Assembly: GCF_003259315.1 (NCBI RefSeq)
Contig: NZ_QLLT01000006.1
Location: forward strand, 133,166 to 197,165
Origin: Kitasatospora sp. SolWspMP-SS2h
GTDB taxonomy: Bacteria > Actinomycetota > Actinomycetes > Streptomycetales > Streptomycetaceae
Direction of reading: 5' to 3'
Length of the DNA stretch: 64,000 nt
Positions 1-8,338 of the stretch are shown piece after piece. The number at the start of each line of letters is the position of its first letter. Position 1 is the stretch's first letter. The translations under genes were made by a program, and so were the position numbers. The notes under the pieces were generated by a model. It ran no database searches. It was not told where the DNA came from and was given only the letters and a program-made list of their open reading frames with translations.

Positions 1-1
1 G

Positions 2-232
2 GCCCCGCCCCCGGTCGGGAGCCGTGCCGGAGCCGTTCGCACTCCGTGCGGGCTGCGCGCGACAGGGGACAGCCGGAGAAGCGCTACCGCACCTCCTTGC
101 CTGCCCTCGCCCCGGCAGGGACGCGGGTCGGAGGTCACTTCGGCGGTCGGCGACGTGCTGCTGAACGCGGGCGGCCCCGCGCTGGCCTCGCTGGCCTCGC
201 GTCGCTGGTGGCGGGGGCGTGAGGCGGGATGA
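2..232 (+). CDS. possible 3' end of an upstream gene (partial)
   Basis: A reading frame is open from the window edge to a TGA at 230-232. Its last 35 or so codons have G or C in most third positions and read like protein (...VGDVLLNAGGPALAS...). The first 40 codons look much less coding-like. I recognise no family. It may be the tail of a gene that starts before the window, or chance openness of GC-rich DNA. It is convergent with the prenyl synthase gene that ends at 241. Confidence 0.2.
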   Translation, partial: APPPVGSRAGAVRTPCGLRATGDSRRSATAPPCLPSPRQGRGSEVTSAVGDVLLNAGGPALASLASRRWWRGREAG

Positions 233-240
233 CGGCCCCG

Positions 241-1347
241 TCAGTACGTGCGGACCGTCGCCGCGTCGGCCAGTGCCCGGAGCACCTCGCGGGTCGGCCC
301 GTCGGCGATCGGGGCCGCGTCGAGGGCGGTCAGGGCCTCGGTGAGCAGCGTGTCGATCCGGGCCTCGACGAGCGCGGGGGCGCCGCTGCGGGTGATCAGG
401 TCGCGCAGGGCGGTGATCTCCTCGGCGTCCAGGCCGGGCGCGCCGAGCCGGGTGTCGAGGCGGGCGGCGTCGGCCGGGCCCAGGCCGCGCATGGCGTGGG
501 CGATCAGCAGGGTGCGCTTGCCCTCGCGCAGGTCGTCGCCGGCCGGCTTGCCGGTGACGGCGGGGTCGCCGAAGACGCCCAGCAGGTCGTCGCGGAGCTG
601 GAACGCCTCGCCGAGCGGCAGCCCGAAGCCGCCGAGGGCGTCCACCAGGTCCGGCCCGGCGCCAGCCAGCAGCGCGCCGACCTGGAGCGGGCGTTCGATG
701 GTGTACTTCGCCGACTTGTAGTGGAGGACGGTGCGGGCCCGCTCCAGCGCCCCGGCGTCGGTGGAGTCGCCCGCGACCGGCTCCAGCACGTCCAGGTACT
801 GGCCGAGCATCACCTCGGTGCGCATCAGGTCGAAGGCGGGCTTGGCGGCCGACACGGCGGCGGCGGGCAGCCCGGAGCGCTGGAACAGCTCGTCGCACCA
901 GATCAGCAGCAGGTCGCCGAGCAGCACCGCGGCGGACGCCCCGTACTGTTCGCGGTCGCCCCGCCAGCCGCCGGCCCGGTGCAGGTTCTCGAAGCGGCGG
1001 TGGACGGCGGGCAGGCCGCGCCGGGTGTCGCTGCGGTCCATCAGGTCGTCGTGGACCAGGGCGCTGGCCTGGAGCAGCTCCAGCGCGGCCGCCGCCCGTT
1101 CGATGCCGGGCTCGTCGGCGGCGCCGCCGGCCGCGCGCCAGCCCCAGTAGCAGAACGCGGGGCGCAGCCGCTTGCCGCCGTCGAGCAGGAAGTCGCGCAG
1201 CGCGTCGGCGACCGGTCCGAGCTGGTCGGAGATGCCGGAGAGCAGGGCCGTCCGCTCGGCCATGAACACGCCGAGCGCGTCGTTCACGCGGTCGCGCACG
1301 TCCTCCGCGTCGACGGGGTTGCGGGGGAGACGGATGGAGGAGGGCAC
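241..1347 (-). CDS. polyprenyl diphosphate synthase (trans-isoprenyl chain elongation)
   Basis: This is a 368-residue all-trans polyprenyl synthetase. It condenses isopentenyl diphosphate with an allylic diphosphate to give a C20 or longer prenyl diphosphate in the cytoplasm. The first Asp-rich motif DDLMD lies at residues 100-104 and is followed by DTRRG. The second, QLRDDLLGVFGD, starts near residue 252. GKRLRPA near 58-64 is the usual IPP-binding patch. The start is GTG at 1347 with CGGAG seven bases upstream. A TAATCT -10-like hexamer lies on this strand at 1383-1378. It is divergent from metF. A CrtI-like enzyme lies 2 kb away, so a carotenoid-like product or a membrane or quinone prenyl chain are both possible. 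Chain length cannot be read from sequence by eye. Confidence 0.93.
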   Translation of the reverse strand: MPSSIRLPRNPVDAEDVRDRVNDALGVFMAERTALLSGISDQLGPVADALRDFLLDGGKRLRPAFCYWGWRAAGGAADEPGIERAAAALELLQASALVHDDLMDRSDTRRGLPAVHRRFENLHRAGGWRGDREQYGASAAVLLGDLLLIWCDELFQRSGLPAAAVSAAKPAFDLMRTEVMLGQYLDVLEPVAGDSTDAGALERARTVLHYKSAKYTIERPLQVGALLAGAGPDLVDALGGFGLPLGEAFQLRDDLLGVFGDPAVTGKPAGDDLREGKRTLLIAHAMRGLGPADAARLDTRLGAPGLDAEEITALRDLITRSGAPALVEARIDTLLTEALTALDAAPIADGPTREVLRALADAATVRTY

Positions 1348-1562
1348 CTGGGACTCCGGATCAAGAGGCTGACAGTCAGATTAACGCGCGCGCCCGGGTG
1401 CCCCGTTCCACCCGCGCCGCGACCCGCGCCGCCACCCGCGCCCTCACTCCTGCCGCCACCCCGCCGCGACCCGCGTCGCGACCCGCGCTCCGGGCGCTGC
1501 TCCGCGCCGCCGGAGCCGGCTGGCCGGAAATCTCAAGTCCCGTCTCAGTCTCTGGACGTCGT

Positions 1563-1593
1563 TTGTCCGGGCCGCGCCGCCGACGGCTAACCT
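1563..1593 (+). promoter_or_regulatory. metF promoter, apparently leaderless
   Basis: TTGTCC (1563-1568) and TAACCT (1588-1593) are separated by 19 bp. The -10 hexamer ends 6 bp before the metF ATG, so transcription would start at or next to the start codon. No Shine-Dalgarno sequence is present. Confidence 0.5.
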
Positions 1594-1599
1594 GCCTGC

Positions 1600-2514
1600 A
1601 TGGCACTCGGGATTCCCTCCACCAGAAGCGACCGCGCGCAGACCGTGCGCGACCTGCTGGCGGCAGGCGACCGCTCCTTCTCCTTCGAGTTCATGCCGCC
1701 CCGCAACGAGGAGGGCGAGCGCAGGCTCTGGGACGCGATCCGCCGGGTCGAGTGCCTGGAGCCGAACTTCGTCTGCATGACGTACGGCGCGGGCGGCTCC
1801 TCGCGCGGCCGCACCGTCGACCTGGTCGGCCGGATCGCCACCGAGACCACCCTGACCCCGGTCGCCCACCTCACCGCCGTCGACCACTCGGTCGCCGAAC
1901 TGCGCAACATCATCGGCCAGTACGCCGACCAGAACGTGCGCAACGTGCTCGCGGTCCGCGGCGACCCGCCCGGCGACCCGATGGGCGAGTGGGTGCGCCA
2001 CCCCGAGGGCGTCAGCTACGCCGCCGAACTGGTCGAACTGATCAGGGACATCGGCGACTTCTGCGTGGGCGTCGCGGCGTTCCCGCAGATGCACCCGCGC
2101 TCGGCCGACTGGGACGAGGACATCCGGCACTTCGTCGCCAAGTGCCGGGCCGGCGCGGACTACGCGATCACCCAGATGTTCTTCGAGGTCGAGGACTACC
2201 TGCGGCTGCGCGACCGGGTCGCCGCGGCCGGCTGCGAGACGCCGATCATCCCGGAGATCATGCCGGTCACCAACATCCGCCAACTGGTGCGCTTCCCGCA
2301 GCTGTCCGGCTCCGACTTCCCGGCCGACTTCCGGCGCAAGCTGGAGGCCGCCGCCGACGACCCGGCCGCGGTCCGCGCGGTCGGCCTCGAACACGCCACC
2401 GCGATGGCCGAGCGCCTGCTCGCGGAGGGTGCCCCGGGCCTGCACTTCATCACCCTCAACCACTCCACCTCGACGCTGGAGATCTACCAGAACCTGGGCC
2501 TGCACACCCGCTGA
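1600..2514 (+). CDS. metF: 5,10-methylenetetrahydrofolate reductase
   Basis: This 304-residue protein is a MetF-family flavoprotein. It reduces 5,10-methylene-THF to 5-methyl-THF, the methyl donor for methionine synthesis. The TIM barrel opens with [12 protein letters not shown] (residues 27-38, Glu30 being the conserved acid). It continues with [22 protein letters not shown] and [12 protein letters not shown], all typical. Length and ends match the family. No RBS is visible, and the promoter -10 lies right before the ATG, which suggests a leaderless mRNA. It sits between two isoprenoid-type genes, but on its own promoter and strand. Confidence 0.97.
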   Translation: MALGIPSTRSDRAQTVRDLLAAGDRSFSFEFMPPRNEEGERRLWDAIRRVECLEPNFVCMTYGAGGSSRGRTVDLVGRIATETTLTPVAHLTAVDHSVAELRNIIGQYADQNVRNVLAVRGDPPGDPMGEWVRHPEGVSYAAELVELIRDIGDFCVGVAAFPQMHPRSADWDEDIRHFVAKCRAGADYAITQMFFEVEDYLRLRDRVAAAGCETPIIPEIMPVTNIRQLVRFPQLSGSDFPADFRRKLEAAADDPAAVRAVGLEHATAMAERLLAEGAPGLHFITLNHSTSTLEIYQNLGLHTR

Positions 2515-2666
2515 GCGCCCGGCCGCCGCGAGTCCGGCGCCGGGCCGCCGGTCCGGTGCGCGAATCCGGTGCGCGAACCGTGCGGTCCGGGATGAGGTGG
2601 TGTTCGCCCGGAGGCTGTACAGTCGCCCGCAACCGCGCGGTGAGGGTGGCGTCTGGAGGTTGCGGC

Positions 2667-3488
2667 ATGGGCATCGGATACCTGCTCCTCTACGGTGCGC
2701 TGGCCCTGGTCGCGCTCTGGCTGACCGCCGAACTCCTGCTCCAGCACCGGGCCCCGCTGCACTGGCGGGCGCTCGCCCTGCTCGGCTTCCTCGGCGTGGT
2801 CGCCGGGATGCGCACCTCCTCGCTGCCGGTGATAGCGGCGGGTGCCGCCGCGTTCGCGCTCGGCCAGGCGAGGGTGACCGGCTCGGTCAAGCGCGGCCGT
2901 CCGGTCGGCTGGTCGCTGCGCCGCCCCGACGGCGCCCTGCCCGGCCCGCTGGCGAAGGTCCCGCTGCTGGCCGCGGCCACCGGCGCGCCGGCCGCCGCCG
3001 CGGCAACACCGGAACCGGTCGTGCCGGTCGGCGAGGTCGGCCCGGTCGAGGACGAGCCGTTCGAGCCGTTCGACCCCCGCGACGGTCGGTCCGCCGACTA
3101 CGAGGAGTTCCAGCAGCTCGACGCGGGCGTCTACGCCGACGGCCCGGGCGCCTACCAGGTCCCGGCGCAGCCCCAGTACGGGCAGGCGCAGCCGGGGTAC
3201 GGCTACCAGCAGCAGGACTCCGGCCCCGGCTACGGCTACCAGGAGCAGTGGGCCGCCCCCCAGCAGCACCAGCAGCAGTACCAGCCGCAACCGCAGGAGC
3301 AGCAGTACCAGCAGCCGCAGTGGCAGCTGATCGGCTACGACCAGTACGGCCAGCCGGTCTACCAGGACCCGTACACCCAGCAGCAGTACCAGCAGCCCCA
3401 CGTCCCGCAGCAAGTCCACATCCCGCAGCAGGCGCAGTCCCAGCAGCAGCCGCAGGACCAGAACTGGTACTACCAGCAGCAGTACTGA
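2667..3488 (+). CDS. small membrane protein with long Gln/Tyr/Pro-rich tail
   Basis: This 273-residue protein starts at ATG 2667 after GGAGG. Two or three hydrophobic segments occupy roughly residues 1-75. An acidic linker follows (about 115-150). The last 110 residues are dominated by Gln, Tyr and Pro in repeats such as QQYQQP and YGYQ. The N-terminal membrane part plus a disordered Q/Y-rich cytoplasmic or extracellular tail suggests a scaffold or condensate-type role, but no function is known to me. It is convergent with the CrtI-like gene, whose stop lies 7 bp away. Confidence 0.75.
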   Translation: MGIGYLLLYGALALVALWLTAELLLQHRAPLHWRALALLGFLGVVAGMRTSSLPVIAAGAAAFALGQARVTGSVKRGRPVGWSLRRPDGALPGPLAKVPLLAAATGAPAAAAATPEPVVPVGEVGPVEDEPFEPFDPRDGRSADYEEFQQLDAGVYADGPGAYQVPAQPQYGQAQPGYGYQQQDSGPGYGYQEQWAAPQQHQQQYQPQPQEQQYQQPQWQLIGYDQYGQPVYQDPYTQQQYQQPHVPQQVHIPQQAQSQQQPQDQNWYYQQQY

Positions 3489-3495
3489 CGCACCG

Positions 3496-4884
3496 TCAGG
3501 CCGGGCCGACCAGCCCGGCGGTGATCGAGGCGGACATCCCGACCCGGGCCAGCCCGCCGCCCGGGTGGGCGTGCGCGCCGATCAGGTACAGGCCCGGCGG
3601 GCCCGGCCGATTGGCCTGCGCGAGGTGCCCGCCCGCCAGCGAGGGCACCGGCACCGAGCCGGTCAGCCGGGTCTCCCGCCAGCGCAGCCGGGGCCGCAGG
3701 TCGAGGCCCGCGGCGGCCAGGTGGTCCAGCAACTCCCCGGCGTAGGCGTCCCGTTCGGCCTCGGTGCGGGCGAGGCCGGCGGGCACCGTGACGGTCAGCA
3801 CGACGGCCTCCGCGTCCGGGCCCGGGACCAGCGACGGGTCGTCCGGACGCAGCACCTGCACGGTGGGGCGGGACGGCAGCGCCCGCTCGGTGAACACCGC
3901 CCGGGCCTCGGCCGCGCCGTCCGCGGCGTGCACCACGGTGCGGTGCGCGGTGCCGGCCGGGCGGGCGCCGTCCAGCGCCAGCAGCACCGTGAACCGCCCC
4001 GGCGCGGGCGCGGTGGGCTCGGCGACCCCCAGGCCCGGGACGGCGGAGAGCACCGCGTCCGCCGCCAGCACCCCCTCGTCCGTCCGCACGCCCACCACCC
4101 GGCCGCCGTCGGACTCCAGGGCCCGCACGGGGGTGCCGAAGCGGAACTCCACCCCGCGCGCGCCGCACCGGGCGAACACCGCGTCGGCCAGCGCCCGCAG
4201 CCCGCCGTCCACGTACCAGACGCCGAACGACTGCTCCATGTACGGCAGCACGGTCGCCGAGGCGGGCGCGGACCGCGGGTCCAGGCCGTACCGCAGCGCG
4301 TACTCGCCCAGCAGCGCGGCCGGGCCCGGGCCGCCGCCCAGCTCACGGGCCGCGTCGGCCAGGGTGGGCCGCCCGCGCGGCAGCAGCCGGGACAGCCCGC
4401 GGCGCGGCGGCACCGGGTACGGGTCGGCCGGGTCCACCGCCGGGCGCGGCTCCTCCAGCAGCGGCCGCCGGGTCGCCTCCCACACCGTCCGCCCCCGGTT
4501 CACCAACTCGCCCCAGCGCGCGCCCGCCCCCGCCCCGAACGCGGCGTCCAGCGCCTGCCCCACCCCGCCCCGGGAGGCGTTCGGCAGCACCAGCTCCGTC
4601 CCGTCCGGGAACAGGTGCCGGCTCTCCGGGTCCACCGGCCGCAACCCGACCAGCTCCTCCAGCGGCTCCCGCCCGGTCTTCAACGCCAGGTCCCGGTACA
4701 CGGCGGGCAGTGCGAGCAGCCCCGGCCCGGTGTCGAACCCGAACCCCTCCCGCCGGTACGCCCCCACCTGCCCCCCGTGCGTCCCCGCCGCCTCCAGCAC
4801 CACCACCCGGTGCCCCGACGCACCCAACCGCGAAGCGGCGGCCAGACCGCCCATCCCTGCACCGACGACGATGATCCGAGCCAT
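3496..4884 (-). CDS. CrtI-like FAD-dependent oxidoreductase (phytoene desaturase family)
   Basis: This 462-residue flavoenzyme has an N-terminal Rossmann motif VVGAGMGGLAAA (residues 6-17) with the following acidic residue in VVVLEA. The C-terminal FAD motif LYLIGAHAHPGGGLARVG lies close to the end, as in phytoene desaturases and CrtI/RetC oxidoreductases. The start is the ATG at 4884, directly ahead of the dinucleotide fold. An upstream ATG at 4932 would add 16 unlikely residues. The substrate is unknown. The polyprenyl synthase 2 kb away gives a weak hint of an isoprenoid, but no phytoene synthase or cyclase gene is in the window. Confidence 0.88.
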   Translation of the reverse strand: MARIIVVGAGMGGLAAASRLGASGHRVVVLEAAGTHGGQVGAYRREGFGFDTGPGLLALPAVYRDLALKTGREPLEELVGLRPVDPESRHLFPDGTELVLPNASRGGVGQALDAAFGAGAGARWGELVNRGRTVWEATRRPLLEEPRPAVDPADPYPVPPRRGLSRLLPRGRPTLADAARELGGGPGPAALLGEYALRYGLDPRSAPASATVLPYMEQSFGVWYVDGGLRALADAVFARCGARGVEFRFGTPVRALESDGGRVVGVRTDEGVLAADAVLSAVPGLGVAEPTAPAPGRFTVLLALDGARPAGTAHRTVVHAADGAAEARAVFTERALPSRPTVQVLRPDDPSLVPGPDAEAVVLTVTVPAGLARTEAERDAYAGELLDHLAAAGLDLRPRLRWRETRLTGSVPVPSLAGGHLAQANRPGPPGLYLIGAHAHPGGGLARVGMSASITAGLVGPA

Positions 4885-5071
4885 GGCAGCAGATCCTATG
4901 CGCCCCCGCACCCCCGCCCAGCGCCCGCCCACGCCCGCCCCGGCCGGGCGGCCGCGGCCCGGGCCCGCCCGGAGCCTCGCCGCCGGGGGCGGTTTTCGGC
5001 CCTGTTCGGCCGCCCGCCGCAGGCCTTCCCCGGCCGGTGCCGGGCCGGCCGGCTCCGGCCGGTCGGGCCGG

Positions 5072-5668
5072 TCAGGCGGCGGCCGCCCGGGCCCGGCGGC
5101 GTTCGCGGCGGCGGAGCCAGAAGCGGCGGATGCGGGAGACGGCGAACCAGACGATCAGGAGGCCGAGGGCGAGCAGGACCGCGGCGGTGGAGGCGGCGAG
5201 CCAGGGGTGGAAGACGGCGAGGGTGACCAGGCCGGCGACGGAGAGGTCCTCGCTGAGGCTCAGCAGGATGTTCGAGGCGGGTTCGGGGGAGGTGTTGACG
5301 GCCATCCGCAGGCCCGCCTTGACGCCGTGGCTGAGCAGGGCGGTGGTGCCGCCGAGGGCTCCGGCGGCGACCTCGCCGAGCGAGCCCGGGTCGTGCGAGG
5401 CGAGCAGGGCGCCCACCGTCGCGCCCGCGACCGGGCGGATGAAGGTGTGGGCCACGTCCCAGAGGCTGTCCACGTAGGGGATCTTGTCCAGGACCGCCTC
5501 GCAGAGGAACAGCACGCCTGCGGCGACCAGCACGTCGGTGCGCTCCAGGGCGGGCGGCACCGAGTCGGCCCCGCCGAAGCGGCCGAACAGGCCCAGCAGC
5601 AGCACCACGGCGTAGGCGTTGATCCCGCTCGCCCAGCCGCTGGTGAAGATCAGCGGAACGGCCTCCAC
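5072..5668 (-). CDS. DUF4126 integral membrane protein
   Basis: This protein has 198 residues from GTG at 5668, which has AAGGGGGG upstream. ATG candidates further upstream lie in non-coding sequence. It contains about four hydrophobic segments: residues 6-26, 40-60, 85-135 with small residues, and 158-180. The C-terminus is very Arg-rich (RRRERRRARAAAA) and likely cytosolic. SGWASGINAYAVVLLLGL near the N-terminus is characteristic of DUF4126. Function is unknown. Confidence 0.85.
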   Translation of the reverse strand: MEAVPLIFTSGWASGINAYAVVLLLGLFGRFGGADSVPPALERTDVLVAAGVLFLCEAVLDKIPYVDSLWDVAHTFIRPVAGATVGALLASHDPGSLGEVAAGALGGTTALLSHGVKAGLRMAVNTSPEPASNILLSLSEDLSVAGLVTLAVFHPWLAASTAAVLLALGLLIVWFAVSRIRRFWLRRRERRRARAAAA

Positions 5669-5766
5669 GGCGGCCCCCCTTCCCGTGCCCGCCCGGACCT
5701 CGGACGGGACCCGGCCACCGTACCCGGCCGCTCCGACCGGGCGGCAGGGGCCGCCGACGGCGGGGA

Positions 5767-5814
5767 CTGAGTATCCGTACTCAGACCGCCGGTTGAGTAC
5801 CCGCGCGGATACCC
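5767..5814. promoter_or_regulatory. paired inverted repeats, operator- or promoter-like
   Basis: CTGAGTA-TCCG-TACTCAG (5767-5784) is a perfect palindrome with 7-bp arms. Ten bases on there is a related imperfect one: TTGAGTACCCG followed by CGCGGATAC (5793-5812). Both share GAGTAYCCG. The block lies 100-145 bp upstream of the DUF4126 GTG on the minus strand. Confidence 0.45.
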
Positions 5815-6079
5815 GCCGGCCCCGGCCGGCGGCAGAGTGGTGCGCACCGGGAAGGCCGCCGCCGGGCGGCGCCGCCCGGGAGCGCCCGGGGCAGGCCGCC
5901 GACCAGGGGGAACGGCGGTCCGCACCACAGGCCCTGGGCGCGATCGACGGCCGGAGCGAGGGGGCCGGGCACCGCCGACACGGGGCGGCGGAGCCCGGCC
6001 CCCTCCCCCTCCGGGCCCCTCCCGAGGGGGGTTCCGGGCGGGTCGGCCGGGCGGGGACGGCGGGACGGGGTCGGGGCCC

Positions 6080-6101
6080 CGCGGAACCGGGGGGTTCCGC
6101 G
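6080..6101. repeat. perfect hairpin CGCGGAACC-GGGG-GGTTCCGCG
   Basis: Nine-bp arms flank a four-base G loop. It lies about 80 bp upstream of the HEPN gene start and directly abuts TTGTCA (6102-6107). It could be an operator or the end of an upstream transcript. Confidence 0.5.
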
Positions 6102-6182
6102 TTGTCACACCCCCCGTTCACGATGGATGCATGCGCGGACCGACCGGTTCGGGCAAAGGTCCGGAGTGAACGGGGGAGACCC

Positions 6183-6779
6183 ATGACCATCAGTCGTCCT
6201 GAGCCTGTCGCCCGCCCTGCCGTCGATCAATCCGCCGCCGACCAATTCCCCGCCGAGCGCCCCGCCGCCCGCCGCCCCGCCGCCGAACGGGCGGAGCGGA
6301 CGGGACGGCCCGAGCGACCCGAGCGGCCCACCGTCGAGCAGCCCACCCTGCCCGCCGGCCGCGCCGGGGACGTCCACCCGGTGCTGCGCCGGAGCACGGC
6401 CTCGCCCGCCGCGCTGGAGCTGCTCCGGCACGCGCACCGCACCCTGGTGCACGCCCGGGGCCGGCAGGACCCGTTGGAGCGCTACGCCACCGCCCACCTC
6501 GCCGCGCTGCGGGCCACCGCCGCCGTGCTCGCCGTCCGCGGCCGCCCGGTGCGGCACCCGCGCCGCCGCCAGGCGATCCGCCCGGCCTGGGAGCTGCTGC
6601 CCGAGGTCGCCCCCGAACTCGCGGAGTGGGCGGCCTACTTCGCGGCCGGGGCCCGCCGCCGGGCCGCCGCCGAGGCCGGGATCACCGGCGCCGCCGGGCC
6701 GCGGGACGCGGACGACCTGATCCGCAACACCGCCCTGTACCTGCGCATCGTGGAGCGCATCCTGGCCCTGCACCCCTGA
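6183..6779 (+). CDS. SAV_6107-family HEPN domain protein
   Basis: This 198-residue protein starts at ATG 6183, preceded by GGGGGAGA. Residues 1-60 are a low-complexity Ala/Arg/Pro/Glu tail. The helical HEPN-like domain runs from about 75 to 198 (ASPAALELLRHAHRTL..., ...LIRNTALYLRIVERIL at the end). The family is named for a Streptomyces avermitilis protein and is widespread in actinobacteria. Its biochemical role is unknown. HEPN domains are often RNases or nucleotidyltransferase partners, but I cannot point to a clear catalytic RX4-6H motif, and no MNT-type partner is adjacent. Confidence 0.85.
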   Translation: MTISRPEPVARPAVDQSAADQFPAERPAARRPAAERAERTGRPERPERPTVEQPTLPAGRAGDVHPVLRRSTASPAALELLRHAHRTLVHARGRQDPLERYATAHLAALRATAAVLAVRGRPVRHPRRRQAIRPAWELLPEVAPELAEWAAYFAAGARRRAAAEAGITGAAGPRDADDLIRNTALYLRIVERILALHP

Positions 6780-6887
6780 CCCGGCACCCGGCGCCCCGGC
6801 GTCCGCGCCGCCCCCGGTCCGCCCGGCCCCGGCGGATAAGGTGGAGGCGTTCCCGCCGTGGAAGAACCTGCTTAGAGGGGTGCCGCC

Positions 6888-7640
6888 TTGTATCCGACTC
6901 GTCCCCGCAGTGCGCTGCGTACCGCCGTGGTGTGGGAGGTGGTGCGGGAGGCGCTGGAGCGGCGCTCCGCCGAGCTCGGGCGGCCGGTGCTGGAGGTCGT
7001 CGACACCGGCGGCGGCACGGGCAACTTCGCCGTGCCCGTGGCCAGGCTGGGCCACCGGGTCACGGTGGTCGACCCGAGCCCGGACGCGCTGTTCGCGCTG
7101 GAGCGCAGGGCCGCCGAGGCCGGGGTCACCGACCTGGTCCGGGCCGTCCAGGGCGACACCCAGACGCTGCCCGAGCTGGTCCCGGCCGGTTCGGTCGACG
7201 CGGTGCTCTGCCACGGCGTCCTGGAGGTCGTCGACGACCCGGCCGAGGCGCTCGGCAACCTGGTCGGCACCCTCGGCAAGGGCGGCCTGGTCAGCCTGCT
7301 CGCCGCCAACCGCAACGGCGCGGTGCTGGCCCGCGCGGTGGCCGGACAGTTCACCGAGGCCCGCACCGCGCTGGACGCCGCCGACGGCCGCTGGGGCGCG
7401 GGCGACCCGATGCCCCGCCGCTTCACCGGCGGGCAGCTGGACGAGCTGGCCGCCGCGGCCGGGCTGCGGGTCACCTCCGTGCACGGCATCCGGGTCTTCG
7501 CCGACCTGGTGCCCGGCGTCCTGGTCGACACCGAGCCCGGCGCGCTCGACGCCCTGCTCAAGCTCGAACTCGCGGCCGCCGAACAGCCCGCCTTCCACGC
7601 CGTCGCCACCCAGCTGCACCTGCTCGCCGAGGCGATCTGA
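6888..7640 (+). CDS. class I SAM-dependent methyltransferase
   Basis: The protein has 250 residues and starts with TTG at 6888, with GAGGGG seven bases upstream. SAM-binding motif I is EVVDTGGGTGNFAVP (about 36-50), followed by the acidic VVDPSPDAL (about 62-70). LCHGVLEVVDDP (about 105-116) occupies motif IV. The substrate is unknown. A TAAGGT -10-like hexamer occurs at 6838-6843. It lies directly upstream of the DUF3040 gene, separated by a 229-bp gap that contains a TATGAT hexamer. Confidence 0.88.
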   Translation: MYPTRPRSALRTAVVWEVVREALERRSAELGRPVLEVVDTGGGTGNFAVPVARLGHRVTVVDPSPDALFALERRAAEAGVTDLVRAVQGDTQTLPELVPAGSVDAVLCHGVLEVVDDPAEALGNLVGTLGKGGLVSLLAANRNGAVLARAVAGQFTEARTALDAADGRWGAGDPMPRRFTGGQLDELAAAAGLRVTSVHGIRVFADLVPGVLVDTEPGALDALLKLELAAAEQPAFHAVATQLHLLAEAI

Positions 7641-7869
7641 TCCGGGTCGGGGGGCACCAAGGAGGGGGTCCGCTCGTTGCAGTGGTGGGACCGCCGCCGC
7701 GGTGGCCCCAGCCACGCCTGATTGACCACGCCGAACCAGGGCCGTGGACCGTATGATCTGGGTAAAGCCGGTAAGCATGACGGCCAGACCGGTGGGGCAT
7801 ATGGACCACACAGGCCCGAGCCAGGGGTGGCGGACCGGTCGCCCCGCGACCGACGAGTAGGAGGACTCC

Positions 7870-8247
7870 GTGCCGCTCTCGGAGCACGAGCAGCGACTGC
7901 TCGAGCAGATGGAGCGAGCGCTGTACGCCGAAGATCCCAAGTTCGCGTCAGCGCTCGAGGGAACCGGCCTGCGCACCTACACCCGTCGGCGGGTCTACCT
8001 GGCCGTGGCGGGGTTCGTGGCGGGCATCGCGCTACTCATGGGCGGCCTGGTCACGCAGGTCATCTGGGTCAGTGTCGTCGGGTTCCTGGTCATGCTTGGT
8101 TGTGCGGTCCTCGCGGTCACCGCGTGGCGGCGCGGCCCGGCCGGGCACGGCCCACGGCAGGCGCCACCGCCACGCCGGAAGGCCGGCGTCATGGACCGAA
8201 TGGAACAGCGCTGGCAGCGGCGCCGCGACGAACAGAGCGGCCTGTAG
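7870..8247 (+). CDS. DUF3040 membrane protein
   Basis: This 125-residue protein starts at GTG 7870 with a strong AGGAGG at 7859-7864. The N-terminal SEHEQRLLEQMERALYAEDPK is the DUF3040 hallmark. Two transmembrane helices lie at about 43-62 and 66-85. The tail is basic. The family is restricted to actinobacteria and usually sits next to the dcw cluster, as here, which suggests an envelope or division link (inference). A TATGAT -10-like hexamer at 7752-7757 may drive it with a leader of about 105 nt. Confidence 0.92.
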   Translation: MPLSEHEQRLLEQMERALYAEDPKFASALEGTGLRTYTRRRVYLAVAGFVAGIALLMGGLVTQVIWVSVVGFLVMLGCAVLAVTAWRRGPAGHGPRQAPPPRRKAGVMDRMEQRWQRRRDEQSGL

Positions 8248-8272
8248 CAGCGACCGGAAACGCAACGTGAAG

Positions 8273-8311
8273 GGGTCCGCCCCGGGAGAGCTCCTCTCCC
8301 GGGGCGGACCC
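8273..8311. terminator. bidirectional terminator hairpin
   Basis: Perfect 18-bp arms (GGGTCCGCCCCGGGAGAG and its complement) flank a 3-base loop. It lies between the convergent DUF3040 and transglutaminase genes. There is no T-run, as is common in high-GC actinobacteria. Confidence 0.85.
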
Positions 8312-8338
8312 TTGCGCGGGCGCCCTCCGGCGCTCAGC

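Larger units (their letters stand above)
5669..6182. other. 514-bp divergent intergenic region with three palindromes
   Basis: This region lies between the DUF4126 gene (minus) and the HEPN gene (plus). I see no credible gene in it. It holds the palindromes at 5767-5784 and 5795-5814, a GGTGCGCACC palindrome at 5839-5848, and a 9-bp-arm hairpin at 6080-6101 followed by a TTGTCA element (6102-6107). Confidence 0.6.
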
